Assembly (NCBI GenBank): GCA_022841825.1
Contig: JALHQT010000002.1
Location: 581,276 to 645,275, forward strand
DNA: 64,000 nucleotides
Reading direction: 5' to 3'
Origin: Anaerolineae bacterium
Lineage (GTDB): Bacteria; Chloroflexota; Anaerolineae; Aggregatilineales; Phototrophicaceae
Part shown: positions 1-8,460 of the stretch, piece after piece
Layout: each line of letters begins with the position of its first letter
How positions within the stretch are numbered: the first letter of the stretch is position 1
Notes under the pieces: generated by a model
The model's database searches: none
Told to the model about the DNA's origin: nothing
What the model saw: only the letters and a program-made list of their open reading frames with translations
Program-made: the position numbers and the translations under genes

Positions 1-214
1 CCTGAGTAAACAGATTCTCTTCGTCGTGCGAGTAGACATCGCCAATGCCACCGCTCCCGCCGAACAGCGCAATGCAGCCATAGCCTGCGCCCGTCAGATC
101 GCGAAGCTGGCGCAGGCTGACCTGCATGATCCCTTGGCTTTGGAGTCGTTGGCGGCTCAACTGTGTCGCCAGTTCATAGAGCCAGGCAGTAGTGTCGGCA
201 GCGATGCGTGGCAT
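1..214 (-). CDS. GAF-like sensor protein, N-terminal part (cut by window edge)
   Basis: The minus strand is open from an ATG at 214 to the window edge, giving 71 residues. A GAGGA ribosome site lies about 5 bases upstream of the ATG. The segment around residues 36-52 (LRQLRDLTGAGYGCIALFGG) reads like the start of a GAF domain, the small-molecule or redox sensing fold found at the front of histidine kinases, diguanylate cyclases and phosphatases. The output domain lies outside the window, so the role cannot be named. The plus-strand reading of the same bases has no ribosome site and no recognisable domain. Confidence 0.5.
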   Translation of the reverse strand, partial: MPRIAADTTAWLYELATQLSRQRLQSQGIMQVSLRQLRDLTGAGYGCIALFGGSGGIGDVYSHDEENLFTQ

Positions 215-494
215 GAGTGTCCTCGTTGTTTACGTTCGCCTCGTGTCTCAACTCTCAGTATATGATGAAGATAAACATAATTCAATAAACCACACATTAA
301 ATATCTTTACTTTTTCTGAATTTTATGAGGGCTTCAGGGACGCCTCACGGAATTGGGTTTTGCTCAAGCAATCTGCCACCGAACAGCCCCATTTGGTCTC
401 GCTTTGCTGATATGAACACTAATGTGTGATGAGTCTTCGCGCCGCCTTGTCATCGTCCCTCGTATAATCGAACAATATTAAGCAGGAGTTGACC
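215..494. promoter_or_regulatory. AT-rich divergent intergenic region
   Basis: This gap separates the minus-strand GAF-like gene from the plus-strand SDR gene. It is clearly AT-richer than its neighbours between about 260 and 330, as expected for a divergent promoter region. I could not fix a single convincing -35/-10 pair. An AGGAG ribosome site at 484-488 belongs to the SDR gene. Confidence 0.35.
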
Positions 495-1364
495 ATGACA
501 GCGCACATGCGCGACAAAATCTGCCTCGTCACCGGGGCGACCAATGGCATCGGCAAAGTGACCGCGCGCGAGCTGGCGGCGATGGGCGCGACCGTCATCG
601 TCGTCGGGCGCAGCCGCGAAAAGACTGACGGCGTGGTCGCCGAGCTGCGCGCCGCCGCCGGGAACGACCGCGTTTACCCAATGCTCGCGGATCTCTCGCT
701 CATGTCCGGCAGCCTGGCGCTCGCCGACGAGTTCCGTTCACGCTTCGACCACCTGGATGTGCTGGTCAACAACGCGGGCGGCATTTTCAACCAGCGCCAG
801 ACGACCCGCGAAGGCGTCGAGATGACCTTCGCGCTCAACCACATGAGCTACTTCATCGTCACCACGCGGCTGCTCGACCTGCTCAAGGCGAGTCCGTCGG
901 CGCGTGTCGTCAGCGTGTCGTCGGGCGCGCACTTCGCCGGGCGCATGGAGTGGGACAATCTGCAAGGTGAGAAGCGCTACAGCGGCTTCGGCGCGTACGG
1001 GAATTCCAAGCTCGCCAATATCCTGTTCACCTATGCCCTGGCGCGTCGTCTCGAAGGCACAACGGTCACGGCGAACGTGCTGCATCCTGGCGCTGTATCA
1101 ACCGGTTTTGGGACGAACAATTCGGATATCATCAGCAAAGTGATCTTCAAAGGCTTCCAGCTATTCGCCATCCCGGTGGAAAAAGGCGCACGCACGTCGA
1201 TCTACCTGGCGTCGTCGCCGGACGTCGAAGGCGTGAGCGGCGCATACTACGCAGAGATGAAGCGCACGAAATCTTCCGCCGTTTCGTATGATGTGGAGAC
1301 GCAGGAAAAGCTCTGGTCGATCAGCGAGGCGCTGATCCCGGAAATGGCAGGAGCAGAGGCATAA
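495..1364 (+). CDS. Short-chain dehydrogenase/reductase (retinol-dehydrogenase-like)
   Basis: A classical NAD(P)-dependent oxidoreductase of about 289 residues. The cofactor motif TGATNGIG lies near residue 12, NNAG near 92, the catalytic Ser in VSVSSG near 143, and the YGNSK pair (Tyr and Lys) near 168-172. The overall pattern, including the LHPGAVSTGFG stretch, resembles the RDH11-14/protochlorophyllide-reductase-like SDR branch; the substrate cannot be read from sequence. An in-frame TTG lies at 489, but AGGAG at 484-488 is spaced 6 bases from the ATG at 495, so 495 is preferred. The stop is followed after 2 bases by the menaquinone methyltransferase start, so the two are probably co-transcribed. 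Confidence 0.9.
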   Translation: MTAHMRDKICLVTGATNGIGKVTARELAAMGATVIVVGRSREKTDGVVAELRAAAGNDRVYPMLADLSLMSGSLALADEFRSRFDHLDVLVNNAGGIFNQRQTTREGVEMTFALNHMSYFIVTTRLLDLLKASPSARVVSVSSGAHFAGRMEWDNLQGEKRYSGFGAYGNSKLANILFTYALARRLEGTTVTANVLHPGAVSTGFGTNNSDIISKVIFKGFQLFAIPVEKGARTSIYLASSPDVEGVSGAYYAEMKRTKSSAVSYDVETQEKLWSISEALIPEMAGAEA

Positions 1365-1366
1365 CC

Positions 1367-2074
1367 ATGGCGATGCTGCAAGGCAAAGCGCGCGCGGAAT
1401 ACGTCCAGGACATGTTCGACCGCATCGCGGCGCGCTACAACCTGATGAACCGTCTGATGACCTTCGGGCAGGATCTAAAGTGGCGGCGCTTCGCCATCGA
1501 AAAGGCGCGGCTGAAGGCGGGCGACCGGCTGCTCGACCTGGCGACCGGCACGGGTGATATCGCGTTTGAAGCGCTCCGGTCGGTGCCCGGCGTCGAGGCG
1601 GTCGGGGGCGATTTTTCGCTGGGGATGATGCAGGTGGGGCAGCATCTGCCCTACGGCGACCAGGTCTATTGGAATGGGGCGGATGCGCTCAACCTGCCGT
1701 ATGCCCCTGCGACCTTCGACGCCGTGACCGCTGGCTACCTGATCCGCAATGTCTACGACATCCCGCGCGCCTTCGCCGAGCAGATGCGTGTGCTGAAGCC
1801 GGGGGGGCGCGTCGTCATCCTGGATACGTCGCCGCCGCCGCATAACCTGCTGCGCCCGTTCATCCTCATCCACCTCCGGTACGTCATCCCGACGCTTGGC
1901 AAGCTGATCAGCGAGAACGCCGATGCGTATCAGTACCTGCCGGAGTCAACCCAGGCGTTCAAGACGCCTCAGGAATTGGTGAAGCTGATGCAGGATGCGG
2001 GCTTCGTCAACGTGCAGTACAAGACCTTCATGTTCGGCACGATGGCGGTGCATTGGGGGGAGAAACCAAAATAG
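1367..2074 (+). CDS. menG: Demethylmenaquinone methyltransferase (MenG/UbiE family)
   Basis: An S-adenosylmethionine-dependent C-methyltransferase that performs the last step of menaquinone synthesis. At 235 residues it has normal length. The family signature FDRIAARYNLMN lies at residues 18-29, SAM motif I (LDLATGTGD) near 55-64, and the post-motif segment LIRNVYDIPRAFAEQMRVLKPGG is well conserved. It starts 2 bases after the SDR stop, with GGAG and AGAGG-type sites in the SDR tail. No other quinone biosynthesis gene lies nearby. Menaquinone rather than ubiquinone is assumed from the presumed phylum. Confidence 0.9.
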   Translation: MAMLQGKARAEYVQDMFDRIAARYNLMNRLMTFGQDLKWRRFAIEKARLKAGDRLLDLATGTGDIAFEALRSVPGVEAVGGDFSLGMMQVGQHLPYGDQVYWNGADALNLPYAPATFDAVTAGYLIRNVYDIPRAFAEQMRVLKPGGRVVILDTSPPPHNLLRPFILIHLRYVIPTLGKLISENADAYQYLPESTQAFKTPQELVKLMQDAGFVNVQYKTFMFGTMAVHWGEKPK

Positions 2075-2075
2075 A

Positions 2076-2168
2076 GGTGATGAGGTGATGAGGGAAGAAA
2101 GGGACGACATTCTTGCCGTCTGCCGACCTTTTCCGGCTCATCACCTTTTGCCTCATCACCTCATCACC
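2076..2168. repeat. 18-bp perfect inverted repeat between convergent genes
   Basis: GGTGATGAGGTGATGAGG at 2076-2093 is the exact reverse complement of 2151-2168, with a 57-base loop. Each arm is itself a tandem of GGTGATGA. It lies between the ends of menG and dps and could act as a bidirectional transcription stop, but there is no T-run. A related imperfect copy lies at 23210-23277. Confidence 0.7.
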
Positions 2169-2173
2169 TTATA

Positions 2174-2689
2174 TTAGCCTTCCAGAAACGCCCGCAGCAT
2201 CCACGCCATCTTCTCGTGGGCTTCCATCAGCCCCGTCAGAAAGTCGCTGGTGCCCGCGTCATGCAGCTCGGCAGTGGTATCCACGTCCGCGCGCAGTTGG
2301 CGGATGACCGCTTCGTGGTCTGCCAGCAGGTTGGCGATCATGTCGTTTTCGCTGGGGATGACACCGGGGTGTTCCTTGAGCGCCGACAGCTTGAGCAATT
2401 CCGTCATCGTGCCCGCCGCCACGCCGCCGACCTGACGCACGCGCTCCGCGATCTCGTCAATCGCTTCTTCGAGCTGGTCATATTGGGTTTCGAAAAACTC
2501 ATGCAGCGGCTGGAAGCGCGGACCCATCACATTCCAGTGATAGTTACGGGTCTTCTGATAGAGCACGGTCGTATCCGCCAGCCGCGCGTTGAGCAGCGCT
2601 GCGACCGACTGTTGTGCCTTTTCCGTCAAGCCGATGTTCGGTTGCAGCCCGGCTGCGACCGCCGTCTTTTTGCCATTCTTCGTGGGCAT
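2174..2689 (-). CDS. dps: Dps-type DNA-protection ferritin
   Basis: A 171-residue ferritin-like protein that oxidises iron with peroxide and stores it, protecting DNA in stress or stationary phase. The intersubunit ferroxidase residues are visible: His51 in NYHWNV, His63, Asp78 and Glu82. Their spacing (12, 15 and 4) is that of typical Dps dodecamers. The Lys-rich N-terminus (KNGKKT) may aid DNA contact. AAGGAG sits 8 bases before the ATG. Transcription is convergent with menG across the inverted repeat. Confidence 0.93.
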   Translation of the reverse strand: MPTKNGKKTAVAAGLQPNIGLTEKAQQSVAALLNARLADTTVLYQKTRNYHWNVMGPRFQPLHEFFETQYDQLEEAIDEIAERVRQVGGVAAGTMTELLKLSALKEHPGVIPSENDMIANLLADHEAVIRQLRADVDTTAELHDAGTSDFLTGLMEAHEKMAWMLRAFLEG

Positions 2690-2889
2690 GAGGAGAACTC
2701 CTTCGCTGATTTGTGCTGATGTTTGATGAGTCGTGACTTGCGCTCGTCAAACACGCATGATGCTTATAGCATACTGCGCTCGCAGGCGATGGGGCGACAA
2801 GCTCATCACGCTCTAATAGCCGTGACCCATTACGGTGGGCTGATGTCGAGGATGCGGACACTCGGTCGCAGCTCACCGTGTCTCCGGTT

Positions 2890-4410
2890 TCAGTTCCCAA
2901 GTCGATAAATGGCAAGTGGTGGTCGGGCGATGGGCGCATTGATTTCGGTGACAAACGTACCTGGCACTTCCTGAGGGATATAGGGAATGCGTTCCAGAAT
3001 TAGGTAGACACCGGAAGTCTGGGTTTGCAGCATCACCAGCAGCGCGTCTCCTGTCGCAGGGTTGGGCGAGATCGGTGGGCAGACAACTGGCAAATCGCCC
3101 AGCGTCATATAGCGCAGCGCCTGGCAGTTCGCCATTGCGCCAATGATCGATACCATATCCCCACGCGCGACAATAGCAGCGGCGGATTCCCGCAGGTTGA
3201 AGCCGGACGCATCTGAAAGCATGTACTGTGCGGCATCAGGCTCCGGCAGTCGCAGCGCGGTTGGATCCATATACAAGGGCTGCGCGATTGCCCACCAAAC
3301 AGGCAGTGCAAGAAGGATAACGGTCAATACCCCCAAAGGTTGGTACCGCGACGGCAGCGCTTTCAATAGCTCCACGATGCCGATTGCTCCGCCTGTGACG
3401 AACAATGCCAGTGCACTGACGAGAAAGCGCGTTTCCTGTACTGTGCTGATCCAGATAGGAAGCAGCGGAGCGAATATGACGAGCGGCAGATAGAACTGGC
3501 GGCGTAACAGTAGTACCGCTACCCCGATGCTAAGGAACAAGAATATGCCGCTCCAATAGGGAGCGACAGCGCTCACCGTGAACATTACGTTGCCCACGAT
3601 ACGCTCCGGCGAAAGCAGTACACCCAGATCAGGAGTGCCGCGCGCGCTGATGGCGAGGCTCAGTGAGTTACTCATTACATCCATTCCGCGCCAGCGCACG
3701 ACGAATATGAAGGCGAATGTAAGCACCAGCGCAGTACCCAACGACGATGCCACCCAACGCAGCGTCAACGTCAACGGACGACCTCGTGGCGTAAGCGCAG
3801 CGGCTGCCGCAATGGGGATACCGAAGTAAGGTAGAGCGCTTACCTTGGCACCAAAGGCAATGAATAGCAATGCTCCAACGAGCAGCGCATCGCCGAGGTT
3901 TACTCGTGTTCGCAAGCGCATTGCAAACCAGGTCGCAAGGAGGATCGCACCGCCGGTGATGTTGTCCGCCAGCGCCAAACGCTCGAAGAAAAGATGATAA
4001 GCACTGAAGGTATAAAGCAGTATTGCCAGCAGCATTCCAGATCTGCCGCCAAAGCGCCGCCCAATGCTGCTCACTGCCGCCGCGCCTAGCAGCACGATCA
4101 GAAGCGTGGCAAAACGCGCAACGAAGGCGGGTGCAGCAAGCGGAGCGCCGAAAAGCGCATACCAGAGGATGGTGAACTGCCGACCCAACCAGACCTGGAA
4201 CAACGGACTTGAGTCGCGGAGCACCCCCTCCGCGGCAAAAAGGTGCGTCGCCTCATCCACGAAAAGTGGGAAGTTTGCCAATCCGGGTAGTCGCAGCGCA
4301 AAGAATAGCAACAGGAGAGAAGTAGCGAGCAAGAGGGACAATAGAGTCCGCTGAAGGTGATGAGGCGCTGAGACAGGCAAAATCTCGGAATTCGTCATCT
4401 GCTGCCACAT
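2890..4410 (-). CDS. ArnT/PMT-like membrane glycosyltransferase
   Basis: A 506-residue polytopic membrane protein with about ten hydrophobic segments and a short cytoplasmic N-terminus. The first external loop carries the Asp-Glu pair of the GT39/GT83 (GT-C fold) enzymes, in FVDEATHL at residues 51-57, followed by an ArnT-like pattern (YTFSAYHLFFERLALADN). Such enzymes move sugars from polyprenyl-phosphate donors to proteins or lipids on the outer face of the membrane. The acceptor is unknown. The gene starts 20 bases after the stop of the CorC-like gene, suggesting an operon. A second in-frame ATG at 4398 is possible. Base composition is somewhat AT-richer than in the neighbours. Confidence 0.75.
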   Translation of the reverse strand: MWQQMTNSEILPVSAPHHLQRTLLSLLLATSLLLLFFALRLPGLANFPLFVDEATHLFAAEGVLRDSSPLFQVWLGRQFTILWYALFGAPLAAPAFVARFATLLIVLLGAAAVSSIGRRFGGRSGMLLAILLYTFSAYHLFFERLALADNITGGAILLATWFAMRLRTRVNLGDALLVGALLFIAFGAKVSALPYFGIPIAAAAALTPRGRPLTLTLRWVASSLGTALVLTFAFIFVVRWRGMDVMSNSLSLAISARGTPDLGVLLSPERIVGNVMFTVSAVAPYWSGIFLFLSIGVAVLLLRRQFYLPLVIFAPLLPIWISTVQETRFLVSALALFVTGGAIGIVELLKALPSRYQPLGVLTVILLALPVWWAIAQPLYMDPTALRLPEPDAAQYMLSDASGFNLRESAAAIVARGDMVSIIGAMANCQALRYMTLGDLPVVCPPISPNPATGDALLVMLQTQTSGVYLILERIPYIPQEVPGTFVTEINAPIARPPLAIYRLGN

Positions 4411-4429
4411 CCCCTACATCCCCTCGCGG

Positions 4430-5887
4430 TTAGGCTTCGCTGGAGCGCGTTTCCAGGCGATGGGTGGGTTCAGCATTGTCCGGTGGCGGCATCCCATTGG
4501 TGGACGCCACCGGTGCCGCGACGACGCGCTCGACATGGACCAGGCGAATACGCACGCCTTCGACCGACTCGACACGCATGCGCAACCCGTGCTCTTCCAG
4601 CGCCGCGCCGACCTCTGGCACTTTTCCGAACTGCTGATAGAGGTACCCGCCCAGCGAATCGCTCTCGTCGGTGGGCAGTTCGAGATCGAACAGGCGGTTG
4701 AAGTCGTAGAGATTGATCGCGGCATCGACCGCATACTCGTTGTCGCCCAGTTGCACGCACTCGACCGCTTCGGTCGTGTCGTACTCGTCGCGGATGTCGC
4801 CGACGATCTCCTCGACAATATCTTCAATCGAGATCACACCCGCCGTGCTCCCAAACTCATCCACGACGATGGCAAGCTGCGTGTTCGAGGTCTGAAACTC
4901 ACGGAACAAGTCTTCGGCGCGTTTGGTTTCCGGCACGAAATCGACCGAGCGCATCAGTTCCGTCAGGGTTTTGCGTTCCAGCTCGCCGGTGTACAGCGCC
5001 TTGAGCAGATCTTTGGCGTACAGCAGTCCCTTGATGTCGTCGATCTCATCCTGGTACGCCGGGATGCGCGAATGCCCGCTCTCGATAATCAGGCGGACGG
5101 CTTCGCGCGGCGACTCGTTGATGTCCACCGCCGTGATGTCGACGCGCGGCACCATGATCTCGCGCACCATCGTCTCGTCAAATTCCAGCACCGACTTGAT
5201 CATGTCGCGCTCATCGTCTTCGAGCGCGCCTTCGCGGTCGCTCGCTTCGACCAGGTCGATGATCTCGTCTTCGATGATCGCCTTGGAAAGTTCGTCCCCA
5301 CCACTCCAACCAGCAATCAGGCGATCCATGCGCATGAACAACCAGACCAGGGGCATGAACAGCGTAACAAACACCCGCATGACGAATGCCAGCGTCATCG
5401 CCAGGCGGTCGGCGTAGGCACGCGCCAGCGTTGCAGGCAGCAGATCCGCGAACACATAGCCGAACAATCCGAGCAGGACAAGTGCCCCGACCAGCGAGAC
5501 AGGCAGATTCATCTGCTCGTTCAGGCTCATGAAGGCGGGAACGATGTACGCCGCACAGATGCCCGCGATCAGGAACTTGATCAGCGTCAGCGAAAAGTGG
5601 GTGGTGATGGCGAGTCTGGCAGGGGTATCGATCAGGCTGAGGGCACGCACAGCGCGTCTATTGCCCCCCTCGGCGCGATCACGCAGCAGTGACTGGCGCG
5701 CGTGGGTAAGGGCATTTGCCGCCAGCGCGATCAGCGCGTGAAGGGCGAGCAGCCCGAAAAGGGCGAGGACACTGTTGTAACTACTATCGTCCAAGTGGTT
5801 GTCTGTTGAGTCTCGTTGTGATACAAGCGAGCGAATTTTATCATGAGGGGAGCGTACGTGGCAAGTGACCAGACAGCCTGTTCGCAC
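4430..5887 (-). CDS. HlyC/CorC-family membrane protein (DUF21, CBS pair, CorC_HlyC)
   Basis: The protein has an N-terminal DUF21/CNNM membrane domain (hydrophobic segments about residues 38-190) and a CBS pair at about 235-365 with the typical VREIMVPRVDI and VVDEFGSTAGVISIEDIVEEIVGDI motifs. It ends in a CorC_HlyC domain (about 375-455). Family members are linked to Mg/Co efflux or membrane ion homeostasis; true substrates are often unknown. The start is uncertain: the longest frame opens with GTG at 5887 and no clear ribosome site, and the first about 35 residues do not look like the family. A start nearer the first membrane segment is likely. Confidence 0.85.
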   Translation of the reverse strand: MRTGCLVTCHVRSPHDKIRSLVSQRDSTDNHLDDSSYNSVLALFGLLALHALIALAANALTHARQSLLRDRAEGGNRRAVRALSLIDTPARLAITTHFSLTLIKFLIAGICAAYIVPAFMSLNEQMNLPVSLVGALVLLGLFGYVFADLLPATLARAYADRLAMTLAFVMRVFVTLFMPLVWLFMRMDRLIAGWSGGDELSKAIIEDEIIDLVEASDREGALEDDERDMIKSVLEFDETMVREIMVPRVDITAVDINESPREAVRLIIESGHSRIPAYQDEIDDIKGLLYAKDLLKALYTGELERKTLTELMRSVDFVPETKRAEDLFREFQTSNTQLAIVVDEFGSTAGVISIEDIVEEIVGDIRDEYDTTEAVECVQLGDNEYAVDAAINLYDFNRLFDLELPTDESDSLGGYLYQQFGKVPEVGAALEEHGLRMRVESVEGVRIRLVHVERVVAAPVASTNGMPPPDNAEPTHRLETRSSEA

Positions 5888-5904
5888 CCAGTACCAATTT
5901 CATG

Positions 5905-5934
5905 TTGCATAAAGACGTGAGAATTCTTTATAAT
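5905..5934 (+). promoter_or_regulatory. Sigma-70-type promoter
   Basis: TTGCAT at 5905-5910 and TATAAT at 5929-5934 are separated by 18 bases. The predicted transcript start is near 5941. That would make the in-frame ATG at 5942 leaderless, so the next ATG at 5984 is the more likely start of the downstream gene. Confidence 0.6.
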
Positions 5935-5983
5935 CTTATCAATGGTATGTCGATTATTTTTCCGAGTAGGATGGAACAACCTC

Positions 5984-6826
5984 ATGAAACACCACTCGCG
6001 GATACTCCTGGTCTTCCTCACCTTCGTCATCATGGCGGCGGCGTTGGTCGCGCCCATCGCGGCACAAACGGAGCAGAATCCCGAAGACCTGATTGTGGTG
6101 ACCGGCACTGTCGATCTCACCCAGGGCAGCCTTATCGTCGCGGGGTACGCGCTGCTGCCAGGGGGTGAACCCCTGCCCCTGCTGCGCCAGGGCGATTACG
6201 TCATCGTCATCGGTTATCTCCAGGAAGACGGATTGACTATCGTCATCGACTCCCTTGAGGTGGTGGAAGACCCGGACGCCACTCCTGAACCGACGCCGGA
6301 GGTTACGCCAGAAGTGACCCCCGAACCGACTCCGGAAGTCACGCCGGAGCTGACGCCCGAAGTCACGGAAGAACCGACGGACTGCACCCGCGAAGGGCAC
6401 CCCGTCGCCACGCGCTATGCCGATGCTTTCGAAGTCACTTACGAAGAGATCATCGCGTGGCACTGTCAGGGCTTCGGCTTCGGCGAAATCGCGCGCGCCT
6501 ACCTGCTGGCGGAAGCCACCGGGGAAGACGTGATGACCTACTTTGATGCGCGTATGGGCGGGCAGGGATGGGGACAGATCATGCGCGAGAGCGATGTCCA
6601 TCCGTCCGATCTCGCGCCGGGGCGTGTCGGTCGCGGCGGCGATGAAGAAGGTGAGGAGGACGAAGCACTCACCGACAGCACCGAAGCGCGTGGCAACGGG
6701 AATGGCAACGGCAATGGCAATGGTAACGGTGGAAATGGCAATGGCAACGGGAATGGCAATGGTCGCGGGAATGGGAATGGCAATGGACGCGGCAACGGCA
6801 ATGGTCGCGGAGGTGGCGGCGGTTAA
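5984..6826 (+). CDS. Secreted protein with DUF5666-like domain, TPE linker and Gly-Asn repeat tail
   Basis: About 280 residues. A signal peptide (KHHSRILLVFLTFVIMAAALVAPIAAQ) is followed by a small beta-rich segment (VVTGTVDLTQGSLIVAGYAL to DSLEVVE) resembling DUF5666. Next come about ten TPEVTPEP-type units, then a region with YEEIIAWHCQGFGFGEIARAYLLA that recurs in Chloroflexota exported proteins. The acidic C-terminus ends in about 45 residues of alternating Gly-Asn with some Arg. The tail is encoded by GGNAAY hexamers at about 6694-6822. The function is unknown; cell-surface location is inferred. An upstream in-frame ATG at 5942 sits at the predicted transcript start and is less likely. 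Confidence 0.75.
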   Translation: MKHHSRILLVFLTFVIMAAALVAPIAAQTEQNPEDLIVVTGTVDLTQGSLIVAGYALLPGGEPLPLLRQGDYVIVIGYLQEDGLTIVIDSLEVVEDPDATPEPTPEVTPEVTPEPTPEVTPELTPEVTEEPTDCTREGHPVATRYADAFEVTYEEIIAWHCQGFGFGEIARAYLLAEATGEDVMTYFDARMGGQGWGQIMRESDVHPSDLAPGRVGRGGDEEGEEDEALTDSTEARGNGNGNGNGNGNGGNGNGNGNGNGRGNGNGNGRGNGNGRGGGGG

Positions 6827-6880
6827 CCTGCTTTGCGATGCGGCGCAATAATCGCCGCTCCATAACCGATGCAGCATGAA

Positions 6881-6909
6881 TGGGGGGCAGATTCAGCATC
6901 TGCCCCCCA
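6881..6909. terminator. GC-rich hairpin, bidirectional terminator candidate
   Basis: A 12-bp perfect stem (GGGGGGCAGAT with its complement, plus a closing T-A pair) encloses a 5-base loop at 6893-6897. It lies between the 3' ends of the Gly-Asn protein gene and the SnoaL-like gene on the opposite strand. No long T-run follows. The downstream paralog has an equivalent hairpin. Confidence 0.6.
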
Positions 6910-6979
6910 GCGTTTCTGAGACGACTGTACGTCCTACCTGCTGATCTTCATCAGCCTACCCGTTCAGAGCCAACCCGTC

Positions 6980-8014
6980 TCAGAATTGCCAAGCCTCGGC
7001 AAGCAGCCCGTTCTCGACGCGGAAGATGGCGACACCGTCTGCATTGCTGAACGGCGCATGATAGAGCAGGGCTGTCAGCCCACCCTCAGAGACCATTGTG
7101 AAACCTTGCTCAGGCACGAGCGGCGTCCACAGCGGAACCACCTGCTCGACCAGCGCGTTTTCGTAAGTAGCGACAAACGACGTGGCATCCAGCGTCCCGA
7201 CACCCGTCGCACATGGGCAGGTGTGGAACGTAAATTCTGGCAGCATCAACTCCTGGTTGATCCGCCCCTGGTTGTAGCTCTCTAGCCAATTCAGGACAAC
7301 CGCTTCATCGTTCTGACTGACCCCAGGAACCATATCGACCAGCATAGGAATTCCCGTGTCTGCGACCACAGGACTCATTGGCGTATCCGCTTCAAGTCCC
7401 GGGAAATCAGCCAGGGACGGAATCCCGGTCGTCTCTACCATCGAGACAGCAGGCAGCGCATCCGACAGCATCGGGATACCCGTCATCTCGACTGACGAAG
7501 CTACAGAACGCACCAAATTGCTCTGTCCCCGGTAATCCTCTTCACTGCCGAGGATCGAGAAGTCATGCCACTCCGTATGACGCCAGATTTCCGCGATCTT
7601 GCCGTTTTCGATGCGGAAGAACTCGACAGCATTGCCCGATACGGGCGTTAGAGAACCGTACGGGTTGTCAGCGATCGTCGTGGCATCCCACATGTAAGGT
7701 ACGACCACCATATTGCCCTCGCTGATCGCCGTGTAGGGTATCATGGTCAAATTCCCGACACGCCAGTGAAGATCAGTCAAGTTCTCCACCAGTCCAGTGA
7801 TCCCGTACGTCTCCGCGACCGGATCGTGGATGACGGCATCGCTGGTAAGCAGTGGGATGGCAGCACTGACTGCCCCTTGACTGTAGACGAGGTTCAGATA
7901 GTTCATGACGACCGTCTCATTGGAAGGCAGCACGTCTTGTGCGGTGATGGGCAGCGGGAACGTGATGATCCACATGACGATCACGAAGAACATGAACCTA
8001 CTCAGGCGCTTCAT
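6980..8014 (-). CDS. Secreted double SnoaL/NTF2-like protein, paralog 1
   Basis: 344 residues with a signal peptide (MKRLSRFMFFVIVMWIITFPLPITAQ). Two SnoaL-like (NTF2-fold) domains follow, at about residues 32-155 (VIHDP, VEFFRIENGKIAEIW) and about 235-344 (VVLNWLESYNQG, IFRVENGLLAEAW). They are joined by a linker repeating an ETTGIPSL/GIPML unit about four times. SnoaL folds include cyclases and ligand-binding proteins; no catalytic assignment is possible. The longer frame starts upstream, but AAGGAG lies 8 bases before the ATG at 8014. A closely similar paralog lies just upstream in the same orientation with duplicated flanks. Confidence 0.75.
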   Translation of the reverse strand: MKRLSRFMFFVIVMWIITFPLPITAQDVLPSNETVVMNYLNLVYSQGAVSAAIPLLTSDAVIHDPVAETYGITGLVENLTDLHWRVGNLTMIPYTAISEGNMVVVPYMWDATTIADNPYGSLTPVSGNAVEFFRIENGKIAEIWRHTEWHDFSILGSEEDYRGQSNLVRSVASSVEMTGIPMLSDALPAVSMVETTGIPSLADFPGLEADTPMSPVVADTGIPMLVDMVPGVSQNDEAVVLNWLESYNQGRINQELMLPEFTFHTCPCATGVGTLDATSFVATYENALVEQVVPLWTPLVPEQGFTMVSEGGLTALLYHAPFSNADGVAIFRVENGLLAEAWQF

Positions 8015-8190
8015 AATGAGACTCCTTCGATTCGATAGGAAAGTTGTGAATCGCCAACGGGAGTGTGAGGGGATTGGTTGCGACGGGCCATGCGTGTACG
8101 ACACATTCCCCGATACAATTTCATTGTACGACGATCAATGACACCTCGGAGGGGTGTCATTTGACACGTATTCAGTTTGAGGAACGAGGC
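8015..8190 (-). promoter_or_regulatory. Duplicated control region with two palindromes (copy 1)
   Basis: This is the upstream region of the first SnoaL-like gene. It carries TACAAT-TTC-ATTGTA at 8114-8128 and AATGACACC-N7-GGTGTCATT at 8137-8161. Both are conserved in sequence and spacing in the copy at 9533-9676. They look like operators for a dimeric repressor or activator. The exact promoter hexamers are unclear, and no regulator gene is adjacent. Confidence 0.55.
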
Positions 8191-8460
8191 GATTGTGGGA
8201 ATAGTTGTTGGAATGTCGCCCATGGAGTTTGTTGTTCCTGATAGCGCACCCTCGCAAAAGGATAGCAAACGTAGGTCTAGCTGTGCATCAGAAATCCATC
8301 ATCCGTCGCGCGCAAGCGCATAACGCCCTTCCCTCACCCACGAACTCCTGGTAACAAGCAAGCGGGGCAGATGATGAGTCTGCCCCGCTGCATTCATGAG
8401 ATGCGTGCTGGCGTTCTACCTCTGACTTGCGTCAGACCACCCGTCTAGCGCCAGCGCGTC
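8191..8460. other. Gene-free spacer between the two SnoaL-like paralogs
   Basis: No supported gene is present. The stretch holds the hairpin at 8361-8389 and, after it, a sequence that resembles the 3' flank of paralog 1 (ending CGTCTCAGAA in both). So the duplication covers gene plus 3' and 5' flanks. Nothing else is recognised. Confidence 0.5.
8361..8389 (-). terminator. GC-rich hairpin after SnoaL paralog 2
   Basis: AGCGGGGCAGA pairs with TCTGCCCCGCT around a 7-base loop at 8372-8378. Position and stem core (GGGGCAGA) match the hairpin after paralog 1. It is followed by sequence without a strong T-run. Confidence 0.55.

Noticed and set aside
1-410. Plus-strand frames at 26-265 and 192-410 as small genes
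   Set aside because: No ribosome site or family is seen. The minus strand over 1-214 reads as a GAF-like start with a good ribosome site.
5942-5983. Start of the Gly-Asn protein at the ATG at 5942
   Set aside because: It coincides with the predicted transcript start and would put 14 residues ahead of a complete signal peptide.
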